Positions 41,241 to 50,077 of a stretch of DNA of 64,000 bases are shown here, piece after piece. How positions within the stretch are numbered: the stretch's first letter is position 1; the number at the start of each line of letters is the position of its first letter. The DNA is from an uncultured Roseicyclus sp. (GTDB taxonomy: Bacteria; Pseudomonadota; Alphaproteobacteria; Rhodobacterales; Rhodobacteraceae). Below the pieces are notes generated by a model. It was not told the DNA's origin. It made no database searches and saw nothing but the letters and a program-made list of their open reading frames with translations. Position numbers and translations under genes: made by a program. Location of the stretch: the NCBI GenBank assembly GCA_947494975.1, contig CANLXA010000002.1:558001-622000 (forward strand). Reading direction: 5' to 3'.

Positions 41241-41885
41241 ATGCGGGATGCGATCTTGTCAAACTGGTTTCGCTTCGATACCAATATCGGCATGTCATTG
41301 CCATCAAGCACCTCGGACCGCATCGCTGAACTGCTGATCCATCTTGGCCGGTCCTCTCGAAACGAGGATGCGCGCTCTGATCTGACCGCAGCTCAATGGA
41401 CCTGCCTGCGCTTCTTCGCGCGGTCCAATCGGAGCACGCGCACGCCGTCTGGGTTTGCCAGCTTCCATGCGACGACGCGCGGAACGGCCTCGCAGATCAT
41501 CAAATCGCTGGAGGCTCTGGGTATGATCGCCCGGCGCAAGTCCCCGGACGACGGGCGCAGCGTCTATTTCGATCTGACGAGGGCAGGCGAGGCGGCGCTT
41601 GCGCAGGATCCGCTTGGCGATCTGATCGCCGTGATCGATGGCCTGAAGGCTGCTGAACGGGCCACATTCCTGAACGTGTTGGGGCGGATGGGGTCGTCGC
41701 TTGCCGAAAGCCGGGGGGATCGCGCATTCGGGACATGCGGTGACTGTACGCATTTCACACCCGCCAACGATGGCGGCCATTGCAGTTGCATCCCTGTCGA
41801 CATCGCCGCTGACGAAATCAACCAGCTCTGCGCGAGTTACAGGGGGCGGGGTTTCGCCGGAGGACTTGCCGATGGCCAAACCTGA
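41241..41885 (+). CDS. MarR-family regulator with a cysteine-rich C-terminus
   Basis: A 214-residue protein. Residues of about 18-150 are a MarR fold: LTAAQWTCLRFFAR, winged-helix recognition part TTRGTASQIIKSLEALGMIARRKSPDDGRSVYFDLT. After this comes an unusual 60-residue tail with five cysteines: CGDC, CSC, then C in INQLCASYR. The pattern C-x2-C-...-C-x-C-...-C could hold an Fe-S cluster or zinc. ATG 41241 and ATG 41292 are both possible, neither with a good Shine-Dalgarno. The next gene begins inside its 3' end, so it heads an Fe-S assembly operon and may sense cluster supply or redox state. Confidence 0.78.
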   Translation: MRDAILSNWFRFDTNIGMSLPSSTSDRIAELLIHLGRSSRNEDARSDLTAAQWTCLRFFARSNRSTRTPSGFASFHATTRGTASQIIKSLEALGMIARRKSPDDGRSVYFDLTRAGEAALAQDPLGDLIAVIDGLKAAERATFLNVLGRMGSSLAESRGDRAFGTCGDCTHFTPANDGGHCSCIPVDIAADEINQLCASYRGRGFAGGLADGQT

Positions 41886-43047
41886 TCCGCAGCCGGTCAT
41901 GGCGCCCCGCATGATCGCCATCAGCAGCGGCAAGGGCGGGGTCGGCAAGTCTACCGTCACCGTGAACGTTGCTGTGGCCCTCGCCCGGTCGGGACTGCGC
42001 GTGGGCATCGTCGATGCGGACATTTATGGCCCGTCGATTCCGGGCATGTTGGGGATAACCGAAAATGCGCCGCCCGCGATGTCGCCGGATCGCAAGGTGA
42101 TCCCGTCCGAGGCGTTCGGCGTCAAGGTGATCTCGATGGCGATGCTGTCGGACGATGACGCACCCGCGATCCTGCGCGGACCCATGGTCACGAAATACCT
42201 TCAGATGTTCGTGCGTCAGGTCGATTGGGGTCCGCTGGATCTGTTGCTGCTGGATCTGCCGCCCGGAACGGGCGACATTCAACTGACACTGGCGCAGGCC
42301 TTTCCGCTGACAGGCGCGGTGGTCGTCAGCACGCCGCAGGATGTCAGCCTGAAGATCGCGCGGCGCGGGCTGCGGATGATGGAACAGGTCAACGTGCCCA
42401 TCCTGGGTGTCGTCGAGAACATGAGTGGGTTCACCTGCCCTTCTTGCGGTTCGGTCACGCATATCTTCCATCAGGGTGGCGGGGAGGCGATTGCCAAGGA
42501 ACTCGGTGTGCGCTTTCTAGGGAACGTGCCCCTCGATCCGGCGGTTGTGGATACCGGAGATGAGGGCAAGCCACTGGTCATATCAGCTCCGGACGGCCCC
42601 GCCGCGATGGCTTATCGCGGGATCGCCGCAGCGCTGTCCGAGGGGACCGCATCGGACGGCGATCTGTCCACACCCTTCGCATGGACCATCGCCGACGGAT
42701 CGGGCAAACCCGCCCCAGTGGCGGCCGCGCCGGGTGGTGTGCCGGACCGGCTGACGTTGCTTGACCACGATCAGGCGGGGCTGATCCTGCAGTGGGCTGA
42801 TGGCAAGGAACAGCGATTGGCGCCGCGCGATCTGCGCATCGCCTGCCAATGCGCGAAATGCCGGGACGAGATGACCGGCAACAGGGTGCTTGCGCCGGAC
42901 GCGGTGCCGCTCGGGATCGCGATCACGCGGATCTGGAGCGTCGGGAACTATGCGCTTGGCATGGCGTTCAGCGACGGCCATGACACCGGTATCTACACGT
43001 TCGGCCAACTCCGTGAGATGCAAGGAGCCACGCTGGAAGATGTCTGA
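41872..43047 (+). CDS. mrp: Mrp/ApbC-type Fe-S carrier ATPase fused to DUF971
   Basis: A 391-residue protein; ATG 41872 with GGAGG at 41859-41863. The deviant Walker A GKGGVGKS (residues 20-27) and the cluster-bridging Cys pair C189-x2-C192 (FTCPSCGS) mark an Mrp/NBP35-type scaffold that assembles and delivers 4Fe-4S clusters. Residues of about 295-385 are a DUF971 domain (RLTLLDHDQAGLILQWADGKEQRLAPRDLRIACQCAKCRDE), with its own Cys pair; DUF971 genes normally stand next to mrp or are fused to it. It overlaps marR by 14 bp and nfu by 8 bp, so translation is coupled. The symbol is by family only. Confidence 0.88.
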   Translation: MAKPDPQPVMAPRMIAISSGKGGVGKSTVTVNVAVALARSGLRVGIVDADIYGPSIPGMLGITENAPPAMSPDRKVIPSEAFGVKVISMAMLSDDDAPAILRGPMVTKYLQMFVRQVDWGPLDLLLLDLPPGTGDIQLTLAQAFPLTGAVVVSTPQDVSLKIARRGLRMMEQVNVPILGVVENMSGFTCPSCGSVTHIFHQGGGEAIAKELGVRFLGNVPLDPAVVDTGDEGKPLVISAPDGPAAMAYRGIAAALSEGTASDGDLSTPFAWTIADGSGKPAPVAAAPGGVPDRLTLLDHDQAGLILQWADGKEQRLAPRDLRIACQCAKCRDEMTGNRVLAPDAVPLGIAITRIWSVGNYALGMAFSDGHDTGIYTFGQLREMQGATLEDV

Positions 43048-44302
43048 CAGACCCCCCAGCCTCCGTATCCGGGCGCAATCCTCGCCCGGAAATGACAGCT
43101 TGATGGGCTTCATCCTCGATGCGCCGCTGATTTCGGGGTCTGCGGCCATCACCCGACCGCTTGAGACCGAGGCACCGCTCGGCCGCGCGTTGCTGGGGAT
43201 ACCCGGCGTGGTCCGCGGCGAGCTGGCTGGCGCGACGATCTGGGTATACAAGGCCGAAGACGCGGACTGGGCAAGGCTCAAGCCCGCAATCGCAGCCGCG
43301 ATCCGGCGGGTAGTGGACGAGACCGGCACGCCTCTGGGTGAGGAGGAATCCGGCACGCAGAGCTCGCAAGACACCACCTTGCTGGGCGCCGTCGAAGAGC
43401 TGCTGGACCGGCAGGTGAATCCGTCGGTTGCTGCACATGGCGGCCATATCGCTGTGGAGCGGGTCGAAGACCGCACCGTCTTTCTGCGCATGTCCGGTGG
43501 CTGCCAGGGCTGCGCCGCCTCCTCGGCGACACTGCGCCAGGGCGTCGAGCGCATGCTGCGGGCCGCCCTGCCGGACATCCGCGAGATCGTGGATGTCACG
43601 GACCACGAGGCGGGGTTGGCACCGTTCTACGACCGAAAGCCGGGGACCTCGGCAGTGCTGGAGCGCGCCCTTCCGCCCGGTGTCGTTGAATGGCAGGACG
43701 GCCAGATCGTGGTGGACCCCAACTATCTTGCACCGCGGCTGGGGCTCACGTCCGAGATGCTCCGCAAAGGGCTGCAAAGCGGTGAAGTGGTCGGCGTGAC
43801 CGAAACGGGCGTGGGCGAAGACGAGGGCAGCGCCCGCATCGTCCTGCGCAGCGCGACCCGCGCCTGGGCCGCGCAGCTTCTGGCCGATGGGACGGCCCGT
43901 GAAGTGCCGCCGCCGCGGCAATCCTCGGCAGCTTCTCAGCAGGAGCGGAGCTTGACGGCACGGGTGCGGGCCTATCTGGAGGCGCTGCCGGGCGATGCCC
44001 GGCCGATCACCTACGGGGCACTTGCGCGCGCACTCGGCCTTTGGGCTCCGGGATCAGTGCGCAAGGTGACGCGCGCGCTCGAGACCACCATGCGTGAGGA
44101 CGCACAGAACGGCCGAGCGTTCATCGCCGCGCGCGTCGTCGGCCGCGGGGCCGGCGGAGTGCCAGGCAAGGGGTTCTTCGACCTTGCCAGCGCCCTGTCG
44201 CGGGGCCCCAGAAGCGGAGAAAGCGACCGGGCCTTCCATGCCCGGGAACTGAACAAGACCACAGGCCAGCCGGAAGACGCGGGCAGGGTCGGGACAGTCT
44301 GA
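43040..44302 (+). CDS. Nfu-type Fe-S scaffold with extra C-terminal domains
   Basis: A 420-residue multidomain protein. About 8-95 is an Nfu N-terminal domain (FILDAPLISGSAAITRPLE... LLGIPGV). About 112-195 is a NifU C-terminal scaffold with C155-x2-C158 (SGGCQGCAAS). About 222-295 (VEWQDGQIVVDPNYLAPRLGLTSEMLRKGL) is like the small Rhodobacterales DUF6522 domain, and about 318-395 (VRAYLEALPGDARPITYGALARALGLWAPGSVRKV) is a helical, HTH-like domain related to alkyltransferase-like/YGDL segments. ATG 43040 lies inside the mrp end, with AAGGAG at 43022-43027. The first two domains bind and transfer Fe-S clusters; the last two are of unknown function and extend the protein to more than twice the usual size. 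Confidence 0.82.
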   Translation: MSDRPPSLRIRAQSSPGNDSLMGFILDAPLISGSAAITRPLETEAPLGRALLGIPGVVRGELAGATIWVYKAEDADWARLKPAIAAAIRRVVDETGTPLGEEESGTQSSQDTTLLGAVEELLDRQVNPSVAAHGGHIAVERVEDRTVFLRMSGGCQGCAASSATLRQGVERMLRAALPDIREIVDVTDHEAGLAPFYDRKPGTSAVLERALPPGVVEWQDGQIVVDPNYLAPRLGLTSEMLRKGLQSGEVVGVTETGVGEDEGSARIVLRSATRAWAAQLLADGTAREVPPPRQSSAASQQERSLTARVRAYLEALPGDARPITYGALARALGLWAPGSVRKVTRALETTMREDAQNGRAFIAARVVGRGAGGVPGKGFFDLASALSRGPRSGESDRAFHARELNKTTGQPEDAGRVGTV

Positions 44303-44543
44303 AGACCACAGGGACACAGGGCCGGCCGCGCTGACAAGGCGCAGGGCCGCTGGCTCACACCCCGGTGTCCACTGCAACAGCGCACCCGGCATCGCGTCGG
44401 GTGTGACCGTCTCTGCTGTGCCGTGCCCGGGGAGCAGACCGGTCGCGGACGATCATCAGCCCCGCCGGTGCCGGCGCAACAGGACGGAAGGTATATGAAG
44501 GACGATCAGAACCACGCCACGCCTCTCTGTCGGCACAGGCCCG

Positions 44544-45022
44544 ATGCGACGCCCGCCGCGCCTCAGGACTGAGGCCATCCTGTCGCGGTTCGTTCTGTGG
44601 CGTGTGGCCTTCGTGTCGCTGCTGTTTTGTGCGGCCATCTTCGGGATGTTCACGCGTGCGCTGGAACGGGGCGCCAGACTGGAAGAGGCGCGGACCGTCG
44701 CCGTCAACACGCTGGTGGTGATGGAGATGTTCTATCTCTTCTCCGTGCGGTTCCTGAACACCTCGGCGCTGTCCTTGAAGGCAATGCTCGGAACCCGGCC
44801 TGTCCTGATCGCAATCGGCGCGGTGACGCTGCTGCAATTTGTTTTCACCTACGCGCCCTTCATGGAAGCGTTCTTCGACACCCGTCCGATCGGACTTGTG
44901 CAGGGCCTGATGATCGCAGCGGTCGGACCGGTTCTGCTGTTGCTCCTCGAGATCGAGAAACGTGTCGTCCGGTCCTTCGTATCGGACGGGCGGCATGTCG
45001 CGCCAATATCCCCAATCACGCA
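44544..45022 (+). pseudogene. P-type cation ATPase remnant (C-terminal membrane part only)
   Basis: The frame starting near 44544 (MRRPPRLRTEAILSRFVLWRVAFVSLLF...) matches the Cation_ATPase_C domain of Ca2+/H+-type P-type ATPases: RRPPR junction, helices LWRVAFVSLLFCAAIFGMF, EMFYLFSVRFLNTSAL, LLQFVFTYAPFMEAFF and VGPVLLLLLEIEKRVVR. The phosphorylation, nucleotide-binding and first six membrane segments (about 700 residues) are absent upstream, where a stop occurs at 44496-44498. It is a truncated remnant; a small membrane protein could still be made. It runs in frame to 45044, overlapping the start of the alcohol dehydrogenase gene. Confidence 0.65.
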
Positions 45023-45040
45023 GCAAAGGAGACAATCGAA

Positions 45041-46057
45041 ATGAGCAGCATGATGGCCGCAGTAGTCACGGATTTCACACAACCGCTGGACATTCGCGAG
45101 GTCCCGCGACCAACGCTCTCGGATGGCAAGATCGTGGTCAAGATCGAGGCCTGTGGCGTCTGCCACACCGATCTGCACGCGGCGCGGGGCGACTGGCCGG
45201 TCAAGCCGACGCCGCCGTTCATCCCCGGGCACGAAGGTGTTGGCATCGTCGCCGAAGTCGGGCGCGGTGTGAGCGCGGTGAAGGAGGGCGACCGCGTCGG
45301 CGTTCCCTGGCTTCACGCGGCCTGTGGTCACTGCCGCCACTGCGTCGGCGGTTGGGAGACGCTTTGCCCCGACCAGTCCAACACTGGCTACAGCATCAAT
45401 GGCGGGTTTGCCGAATATGTCCTGGCCGACCCTGCTTATGTCGGCCATCTACCAAATACCTTGGATTTCGCCCCCACAGCGCCGATCCTCTGTGCCGGGG
45501 TGACCGTCTACAAGGGGCTGAAGGAAACCGACGCACGCCCCGGCCAGACCGTGGCCATCGTGGGTGTTGGCGGTTTGGGGCATCTGGCCGTGCAATATGC
45601 CAAGGCCATGGGGTTCCATGTCATCGCCGTCGATGTCGCCGAAGACAAGCTGGCGCTGGCTGCCTCTCTGGGAGCCGACATGACGATCAACTCGGCCAGA
45701 ACCGATGCGGTGGCCGAGCTGCAAAAGGGCGGCGGGGTCGAAGGGGTCCTGGTCACCGCTGTGTCGCGTGACAGTTTCGCTCAGTCGGTCGGCATGCTTG
45801 GCCGCGGCGGTACGATGAGCCTCGTCGGCCTGCCGCCCGGCGGGTTCGAGCTTCCGATCTTCGACGTCGTCCTCATGCGCAAGACCATTCGCGGATCGAT
45901 CGTCGGCACCCGCAACGACCTTGCCGAGGCACTGGACTTCGCGGCCGAGGGCAAGGTGGCATCGCATTACAGCACTGACCGACTCGACAACATCAACGCC
46001 ATCTTCGACCGGATGGAACAGGGCGGCATCGAGGGGCGAGTGGTCATGGAATTCTGA
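45041..46057 (+). CDS. adhP: Zinc-dependent alcohol dehydrogenase
   Basis: A 338-residue medium-chain dehydrogenase; AAAGGAGA lies at 45026-45033 before ATG 45041. Catalytic zinc ligands are Cys in CGVCHTD, His in PGHEGVG and Cys in the C-terminal NAD region; the structural zinc lobe is CGHCRHCVGGWETLC (four Cys). The NAD-binding motif is IVGVGGLGHLAVQYAKAMG. It oxidises short alcohols or reduces aldehydes, as AdhP/AdhA-type enzymes do. Together with the Kef and Usp genes it forms a stress-type cluster; the three genes are closely spaced on one strand. Confidence 0.9.
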   Translation: MSSMMAAVVTDFTQPLDIREVPRPTLSDGKIVVKIEACGVCHTDLHAARGDWPVKPTPPFIPGHEGVGIVAEVGRGVSAVKEGDRVGVPWLHAACGHCRHCVGGWETLCPDQSNTGYSINGGFAEYVLADPAYVGHLPNTLDFAPTAPILCAGVTVYKGLKETDARPGQTVAIVGVGGLGHLAVQYAKAMGFHVIAVDVAEDKLALAASLGADMTINSARTDAVAELQKGGGVEGVLVTAVSRDSFAQSVGMLGRGGTMSLVGLPPGGFELPIFDVVLMRKTIRGSIVGTRNDLAEALDFAAEGKVASHYSTDRLDNINAIFDRMEQGGIEGRVVMEF

Positions 46058-46108
46058 TCCGCCGGCACATGCGATCTTGGTAATCAACGAAAACGAAAAG
46101 GCAAAGAC

Positions 46109-47833
46109 GTGACTGAGGCAATTGAGGGCTACCTGTTCTACGAAATCGCGGCACTGCTCGTGCTTGCGGCGGGCGTCGGTTTTCTGGGATTGATGCTGCG
46201 ACAGCCGCTCATCGTGAGCTTCATTGCGGTCGGCATCCTGGCCGGGCCATCCGTGCTCGATGTCGCACAGTCCGACCAGCAAATCGACCTGCTGGCCGAG
46301 TTGGGCATCGCTCTGCTTCTGTTTCTTGTCGGGTTGAAGCTCGACTTCAATCTGGTGCGGACCCTGGGGCCGGTTGCGTTGATCACCGGGCTGGGGCAGG
46401 TGGCTTTCACCTCCGTCTTTGGTTTTCTGATCGGGCTGGCGCTTGGTCTGGATCCACTAGTGGCCATCTATGTCGCCATCGCGCTCACGTTCTCGTCCAC
46501 GATCATCATAGTGAAACTTATGTCCGACAAACGCGAGATCGATGCCTTGCACGGGCGCATCGCGCTCGGTTTCCTGATCGTGCAGGACGTGGTTGTCGTG
46601 ATTGCGATGATCGCGCTGTCGGCCATCGGCGTCGGCGGGGCGGCGGCGGGCAATGGGGCGGTCGGGGATGTGCTCGCAGTCCTCGGCTACGGTCTGGCCA
46701 TGTTGCTCTTCGTGGTCTTGTTCGTACGCTATGTGGCGACGCCGCTGGTCGAGCGGCTCGCGCGCGCGCCTGAACTCTTGGTGTCCTTCGCCATCGGATG
46801 GGCGGCTCTGCTTGCCGCCGTCGGGCACTATCTCGGCTTCGGCAAGGAATTGGGCGGGTTGCTGGCAGGTGTTTCGCTGGCCTCAACGCCTTTCCGAGAA
46901 GCCATTGCGGCGCGGCTCGCCAGCCTGCGCGACTTCCTGCTGCTGTTCTTCTTCATTGCACTCGGGGCCTCGCTCGATCTGTCCGTCCTCGGCGCCAGCG
47001 TGGGGCCGGCCATCGTGCTGTCGCTCTTCGTGCTGATCGGCAACCCGCTGATCGTGCTCGCGATCATGGGCACCATGGGTTACCGCAAACGCACCGGGTT
47101 CCTGGCCGGACTGACCGTCGCGCAGATCAGTGAGTTCTCGCTGATCTTCATGGCGATGGGGGTGGCGATTGGACATGTCCCGGACGAAGCCCTGGGCCTT
47201 GTGACACTCGTAGGCCTCGTGACCATCGCGGCGTCGACCTACATGATCACCTATTCGCATCAGCTGTATCGCATCTTCGAACCGCTTCTCGGCGTCTTCG
47301 AGCGCGGGCGTCCCGGTGCCGAACCCGATGGTGGGGCAGAGATCGCGCGCCCGCATGATGTGATCATCTTCGGGTTGGGCCGTTACGGTCTTGGGATCGC
47401 GTCGGCACTGAGCGAACGCGGCCAACGCATCCTCGGTGTCGATTTCAGCCCCGAGGTCGTGCGCCACGCCAAAGAGCTGGGATATGACGCCGTTTTCGGG
47501 GACGCGACGGATCCCGAATTTCTGGCCCATTTGCCGCTGCAACGGGCGACGTGGCTGGTGATGGCCGTGCCCGAACACGACACCGGCGTCACCCATGATG
47601 ATCCCCGCCATGCCCTTCTCAAAGCAGCGCGCGATCTTGGCTACACGGGCAAGACGGCCGTTGCTGCGCACCAGGATGCGACCGCCGAAGCCCTTGCGAC
47701 GCTCAGGGCGGACCTCGTGCTGATGCCCTATCGCGATGCGGCCTTCGCCGCGGCGCGGATGATCGCCGGAGAGACACAGGTACCGGAACGGGCAATCGAA
47801 GACCCCGACGGCCAGAAGGAGTTGCCCGCATGA
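46109..47833 (+). CDS. Kef-type K+/H+ (CPA2) antiporter with TrkA-N domain
   Basis: A 574-residue protein with a GTG start. About 10-390 is a CPA2 membrane domain with some 12 spans (GYLFYEIAALLVLAAGVGFLGLMLRQPLIVSFIAVGILAGP; core LTFSSTIIIVKLMSD). About 408-530 is a TrkA-N Rossmann domain (HDVIIFGLGRYGLGIASALSERGQRILGVDFSPEV) that binds NAD(H) and gates flux. There is no TrkA-C domain. KefB/C proteins acidify the cytoplasm against electrophiles such as methylglyoxal; that role fits its neighbour genes, although the glutathione-binding site of KefC was not sought. Confidence 0.88.
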   Translation: MTEAIEGYLFYEIAALLVLAAGVGFLGLMLRQPLIVSFIAVGILAGPSVLDVAQSDQQIDLLAELGIALLLFLVGLKLDFNLVRTLGPVALITGLGQVAFTSVFGFLIGLALGLDPLVAIYVAIALTFSSTIIIVKLMSDKREIDALHGRIALGFLIVQDVVVVIAMIALSAIGVGGAAAGNGAVGDVLAVLGYGLAMLLFVVLFVRYVATPLVERLARAPELLVSFAIGWAALLAAVGHYLGFGKELGGLLAGVSLASTPFREAIAARLASLRDFLLLFFFIALGASLDLSVLGASVGPAIVLSLFVLIGNPLIVLAIMGTMGYRKRTGFLAGLTVAQISEFSLIFMAMGVAIGHVPDEALGLVTLVGLVTIAASTYMITYSHQLYRIFEPLLGVFERGRPGAEPDGGAEIARPHDVIIFGLGRYGLGIASALSERGQRILGVDFSPEVVRHAKELGYDAVFGDATDPEFLAHLPLQRATWLVMAVPEHDTGVTHDDPRHALLKAARDLGYTGKTAVAAHQDATAEALATLRADLVLMPYRDAAFAAARMIAGETQVPERAIEDPDGQKELPA

Positions 47834-48810
47834 TGTCCGAACCGCTCAGCCCGCGACACATTCTTGCCGTGACCGACGAAAGCGAAAGCCAGTTGGCCTT
47901 GCGCAGCGCCATGGTCCTCGCCGAAGCCCATGGTGCGGCACTGGATGTCTTTGCCTGCGTCGAGATGCCGAACGATATGGGCATTATCGGGCGCCTCGCG
48001 GGGGCCGACCCCGATACGTTGGCCGAAAAGCTGGTGGACCAAAGACGCGTCAGGCTGCGCGACCGATTGGACAAAGTGTTTCCCGACCGTCGGATCGAGC
48101 CACACGTCGCCCGAGGCAAGACGTTTCTGGAAGTCATCCGGCACGTCTCTGACATCGGCTGCGATTTCGTCGTGAAAGCCGCCGAACCGCTGACCGGCGT
48201 CCACCGCTTCCTGTTTGCCAGCACGGACCAGCATCTGTTGCGCAAATGCCCGTGCCCGGTCTGGCTCCAGACACCGACAGCACCGGTTGCGCCCAAACGC
48301 ATCCTGGCTGCGATAGATCTCGATATCTGGGATGCCGCCGAGCCCGAAACACTGACCGCCTTGAACAGACGCGTGGTGGATGCTGCCCGCGGCATCGCAA
48401 ATGCCCCCGACGCGGAGGTCATCGTCCTGCACGCGTGGGACGCCATCGGCGAAGGTATCGTCTGGGCGTTTGCGACGGGCACGGACGCGCGCCTGTCGGC
48501 CGATCGATATGTCAACGAGGTGCTAGGTGCGCGTCAGCGGGCGATGACCAAGTTCGTCGCGTCTGTCGACCACGCAAACGCATCCGGACCGCGCCTGGTG
48601 CCCCACCTCATGCGCGGGACACCGGAGCGGGTCATTGAAGAGCAAAGCCGATTGCTCACTGCCGATGTGGTCGTCATGGGCACCGTCGCACGCACAGGAG
48701 TAAGCGGCATTTTCATCGGAAACACGGCTGAAAACATCATCAACAGCCTTGGTTGCCCGGTGCTGGCGGTCAAACCCGAAGGCTTCGTCAGTCCCGTTCT
48801 GACTGGGTGA
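47830..48810 (+). CDS. Tandem universal stress protein
   Basis: A 326-residue protein made of two UspA units (about 8-150 and 157-310). The first is degenerate at the ATP site, while the second contains a near-complete G-x2-G-x9-G-(S/T) signature (VVMGTVARTGVSGIFIGNTAENII). It overlaps the antiporter stop by 4 bp (ATGA), indicating coupling. Two-domain Usp (UspE-like) proteins respond to starvation and oxygen limitation; here it probably acts with the antiporter, as Usp genes do with several transporters. Confidence 0.88.
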   Translation: MMSEPLSPRHILAVTDESESQLALRSAMVLAEAHGAALDVFACVEMPNDMGIIGRLAGADPDTLAEKLVDQRRVRLRDRLDKVFPDRRIEPHVARGKTFLEVIRHVSDIGCDFVVKAAEPLTGVHRFLFASTDQHLLRKCPCPVWLQTPTAPVAPKRILAAIDLDIWDAAEPETLTALNRRVVDAARGIANAPDAEVIVLHAWDAIGEGIVWAFATGTDARLSADRYVNEVLGARQRAMTKFVASVDHANASGPRLVPHLMRGTPERVIEEQSRLLTADVVVMGTVARTGVSGIFIGNTAENIINSLGCPVLAVKPEGFVSPVLTG

Positions 48811-48947
48811 CACCTCGGGAGGGCCGAAACGGGATCCGCGGTCCATCATCATCAGCCTGGGTCTCCGCCCGTCCGGCACGAGGGACCAACAATGCCGATA
48901 GGAGTGGCCCGGGACTGGGCAAACCGCTCGGCGGACAGATCGGACTT
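48811..48947. other. Short spacer after the Usp gene
   Basis: Nothing recognised; the fragment of a Nudix gene follows. Confidence 0.4.
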
Positions 48948-49220
48948 TCAGCGAGCCATTGGTACAAGCGCCGACAATTCGTCTGGGTAGAGATGAGGAC
49001 GGTTGGGTGGATCCCCTGTGTCGAGAGCAAACCACCCCGCAAAGCACCTCGTGCCGTCATCCTCGTGCAACGCGCGAATGACGGCCGCCTCTGCGATTTC
49101 GCCGAACTCGACCGGGCCACCTAGAGGGCCAACTCGCTTCACCCCTTGGGCATCATCAAAAGCTTCGGCAGCACGAAGGTGGCTCTCACGCCAGTGAAGG
49201 CAGAAGATTTTGACACGCAT
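48948..49220 (-). pseudogene. Nudix hydrolase remnant
   Basis: From ATG 49220 the minus strand reads MRVKIFCLHWRESHLRAAEAFDD, then GGPVEFGEIAEAAVIRALHEDDG, the Nudix box G-x5-E-x7-R-E-U-x-E-E-x-G with two of the catalytic Glu replaced (R-E is R-A, E-E is E-D). Only about 90 residues remain and the C-terminal half is missing. Family identity is likely, but catalysis is not. It lies in the gap between two gene groups. Confidence 0.5.
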
Positions 49221-49418
49221 ACCGGGTGCAGGACGCCAGGTTGCCATCTGTCGGAAACAAGGGAAGGCGTCACCGTCTGCAATGGCCCCTGAGTTGTCTT
49301 TCGTCGCACGTCGCTCCAAGGCGGCGTCGAGGGACAATGCCGCCGTCCATCACTCGTGACCCGAACGCCGGCTTCGAGACCTTGAAAGCCGCCGGCCCTG
49401 CACCGCAGTAGCAGAAGG

Positions 49419-50006
49419 TTAGTGCCCATGGGCATCTTCGCCGAGCGCCATCCTCAGATGATGTTCGCGATGATGATCCTGACTTGCCATCAGTCCGAAA
49501 AATCCAAGCCCTTGGATACGTGCGACAACGTATGGATCGTCGCTGGTCACACGTAGCTCGATAGCTTCTGCCGTATTGACTGCGGCAACGGCCCAGCGAT
49601 CATCGCGGGCAAGTTCGGCCGCGTGAGCCGGGACCATGCGCCGAAGGGTTTCCCTGGTTTCTGCAGTTCCGGTGGCGATGGCAGAAATACCATCCGGCAG
49701 GTTGGTTTCTACAACGACAGAGTCTGAAATCAGCCGATCCATGTCGACCAAGTGCGACCGGAGACCCGTCAGATCGACTTGGGTCCAGTCCGTATCGGGA
49801 TCGGTTTCCAACACGCGCACGACCTCCGAGAGAGCCGCAAAGGCACCCTGGCCGGACTCCGATAATATGGGGCTTGCTGCAGCCGGAACCTGCCCGTGTG
49901 CTGAATGACCCATCCCCTCACCGTGTCCGGTGTGATTGGTCTGCGCGAACGCCAATGAAACGCCACCAATCACCGCCGTTGCTGCCAAAATGATTTTCGC
50001 TCGCAT
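49419..50006 (-). CDS. Hypothetical secreted protein with His-rich N-terminus
   Basis: A 195-residue protein; ATG 50006 (GAGGAGAC ahead) gives the signal peptide MRAKIILAATAVIGGVSLAFAQ. The mature start is rich in His and Gly (TNHTGHGEGMGHSAHG), and the C-terminus again ends in DHHREHHLRMALGEDAHGH, so copper or other metal binding is suggested. The central part has no family I know. It is divergent from a Crp-type regulator, 57 bp away, which may control it. Confidence 0.7.
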   Translation of the reverse strand: MRAKIILAATAVIGGVSLAFAQTNHTGHGEGMGHSAHGQVPAAASPILSESGQGAFAALSEVVRVLETDPDTDWTQVDLTGLRSHLVDMDRLISDSVVVETNLPDGISAIATGTAETRETLRRMVPAHAAELARDDRWAVAAVNTAEAIELRVTSDDPYVVARIQGLGFFGLMASQDHHREHHLRMALGEDAHGH

Positions 50007-50063
50007 GTTCGTCCGTCTCCTCAAGTTACCTTCTCAGGCTATCCGACATGCGTCGTCTGGCGT

Positions 50064-50077
50064 ATGATTTCTATCAT
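50064..50077. promoter_or_regulatory. FNR/CRP-like palindrome over the start of the Crp-type gene
   Basis: ATGAT-TTCT-ATCAT is a perfect five-base inverted repeat around four bases, a variant of the TTGAT-N4-ATCAA box. It covers both candidate start codons (50064 and 50076) of the Crp-family gene, so it may be an autoregulatory site or the coding start may lie elsewhere. Confidence 0.45.

Noticed and set aside
44495-44575. Short peptide MKDDQNHATPLC... with GGAAGG ahead
   Set aside because: The signal is fair, but 26 residues with no conservation evidence are too little for a gene call.
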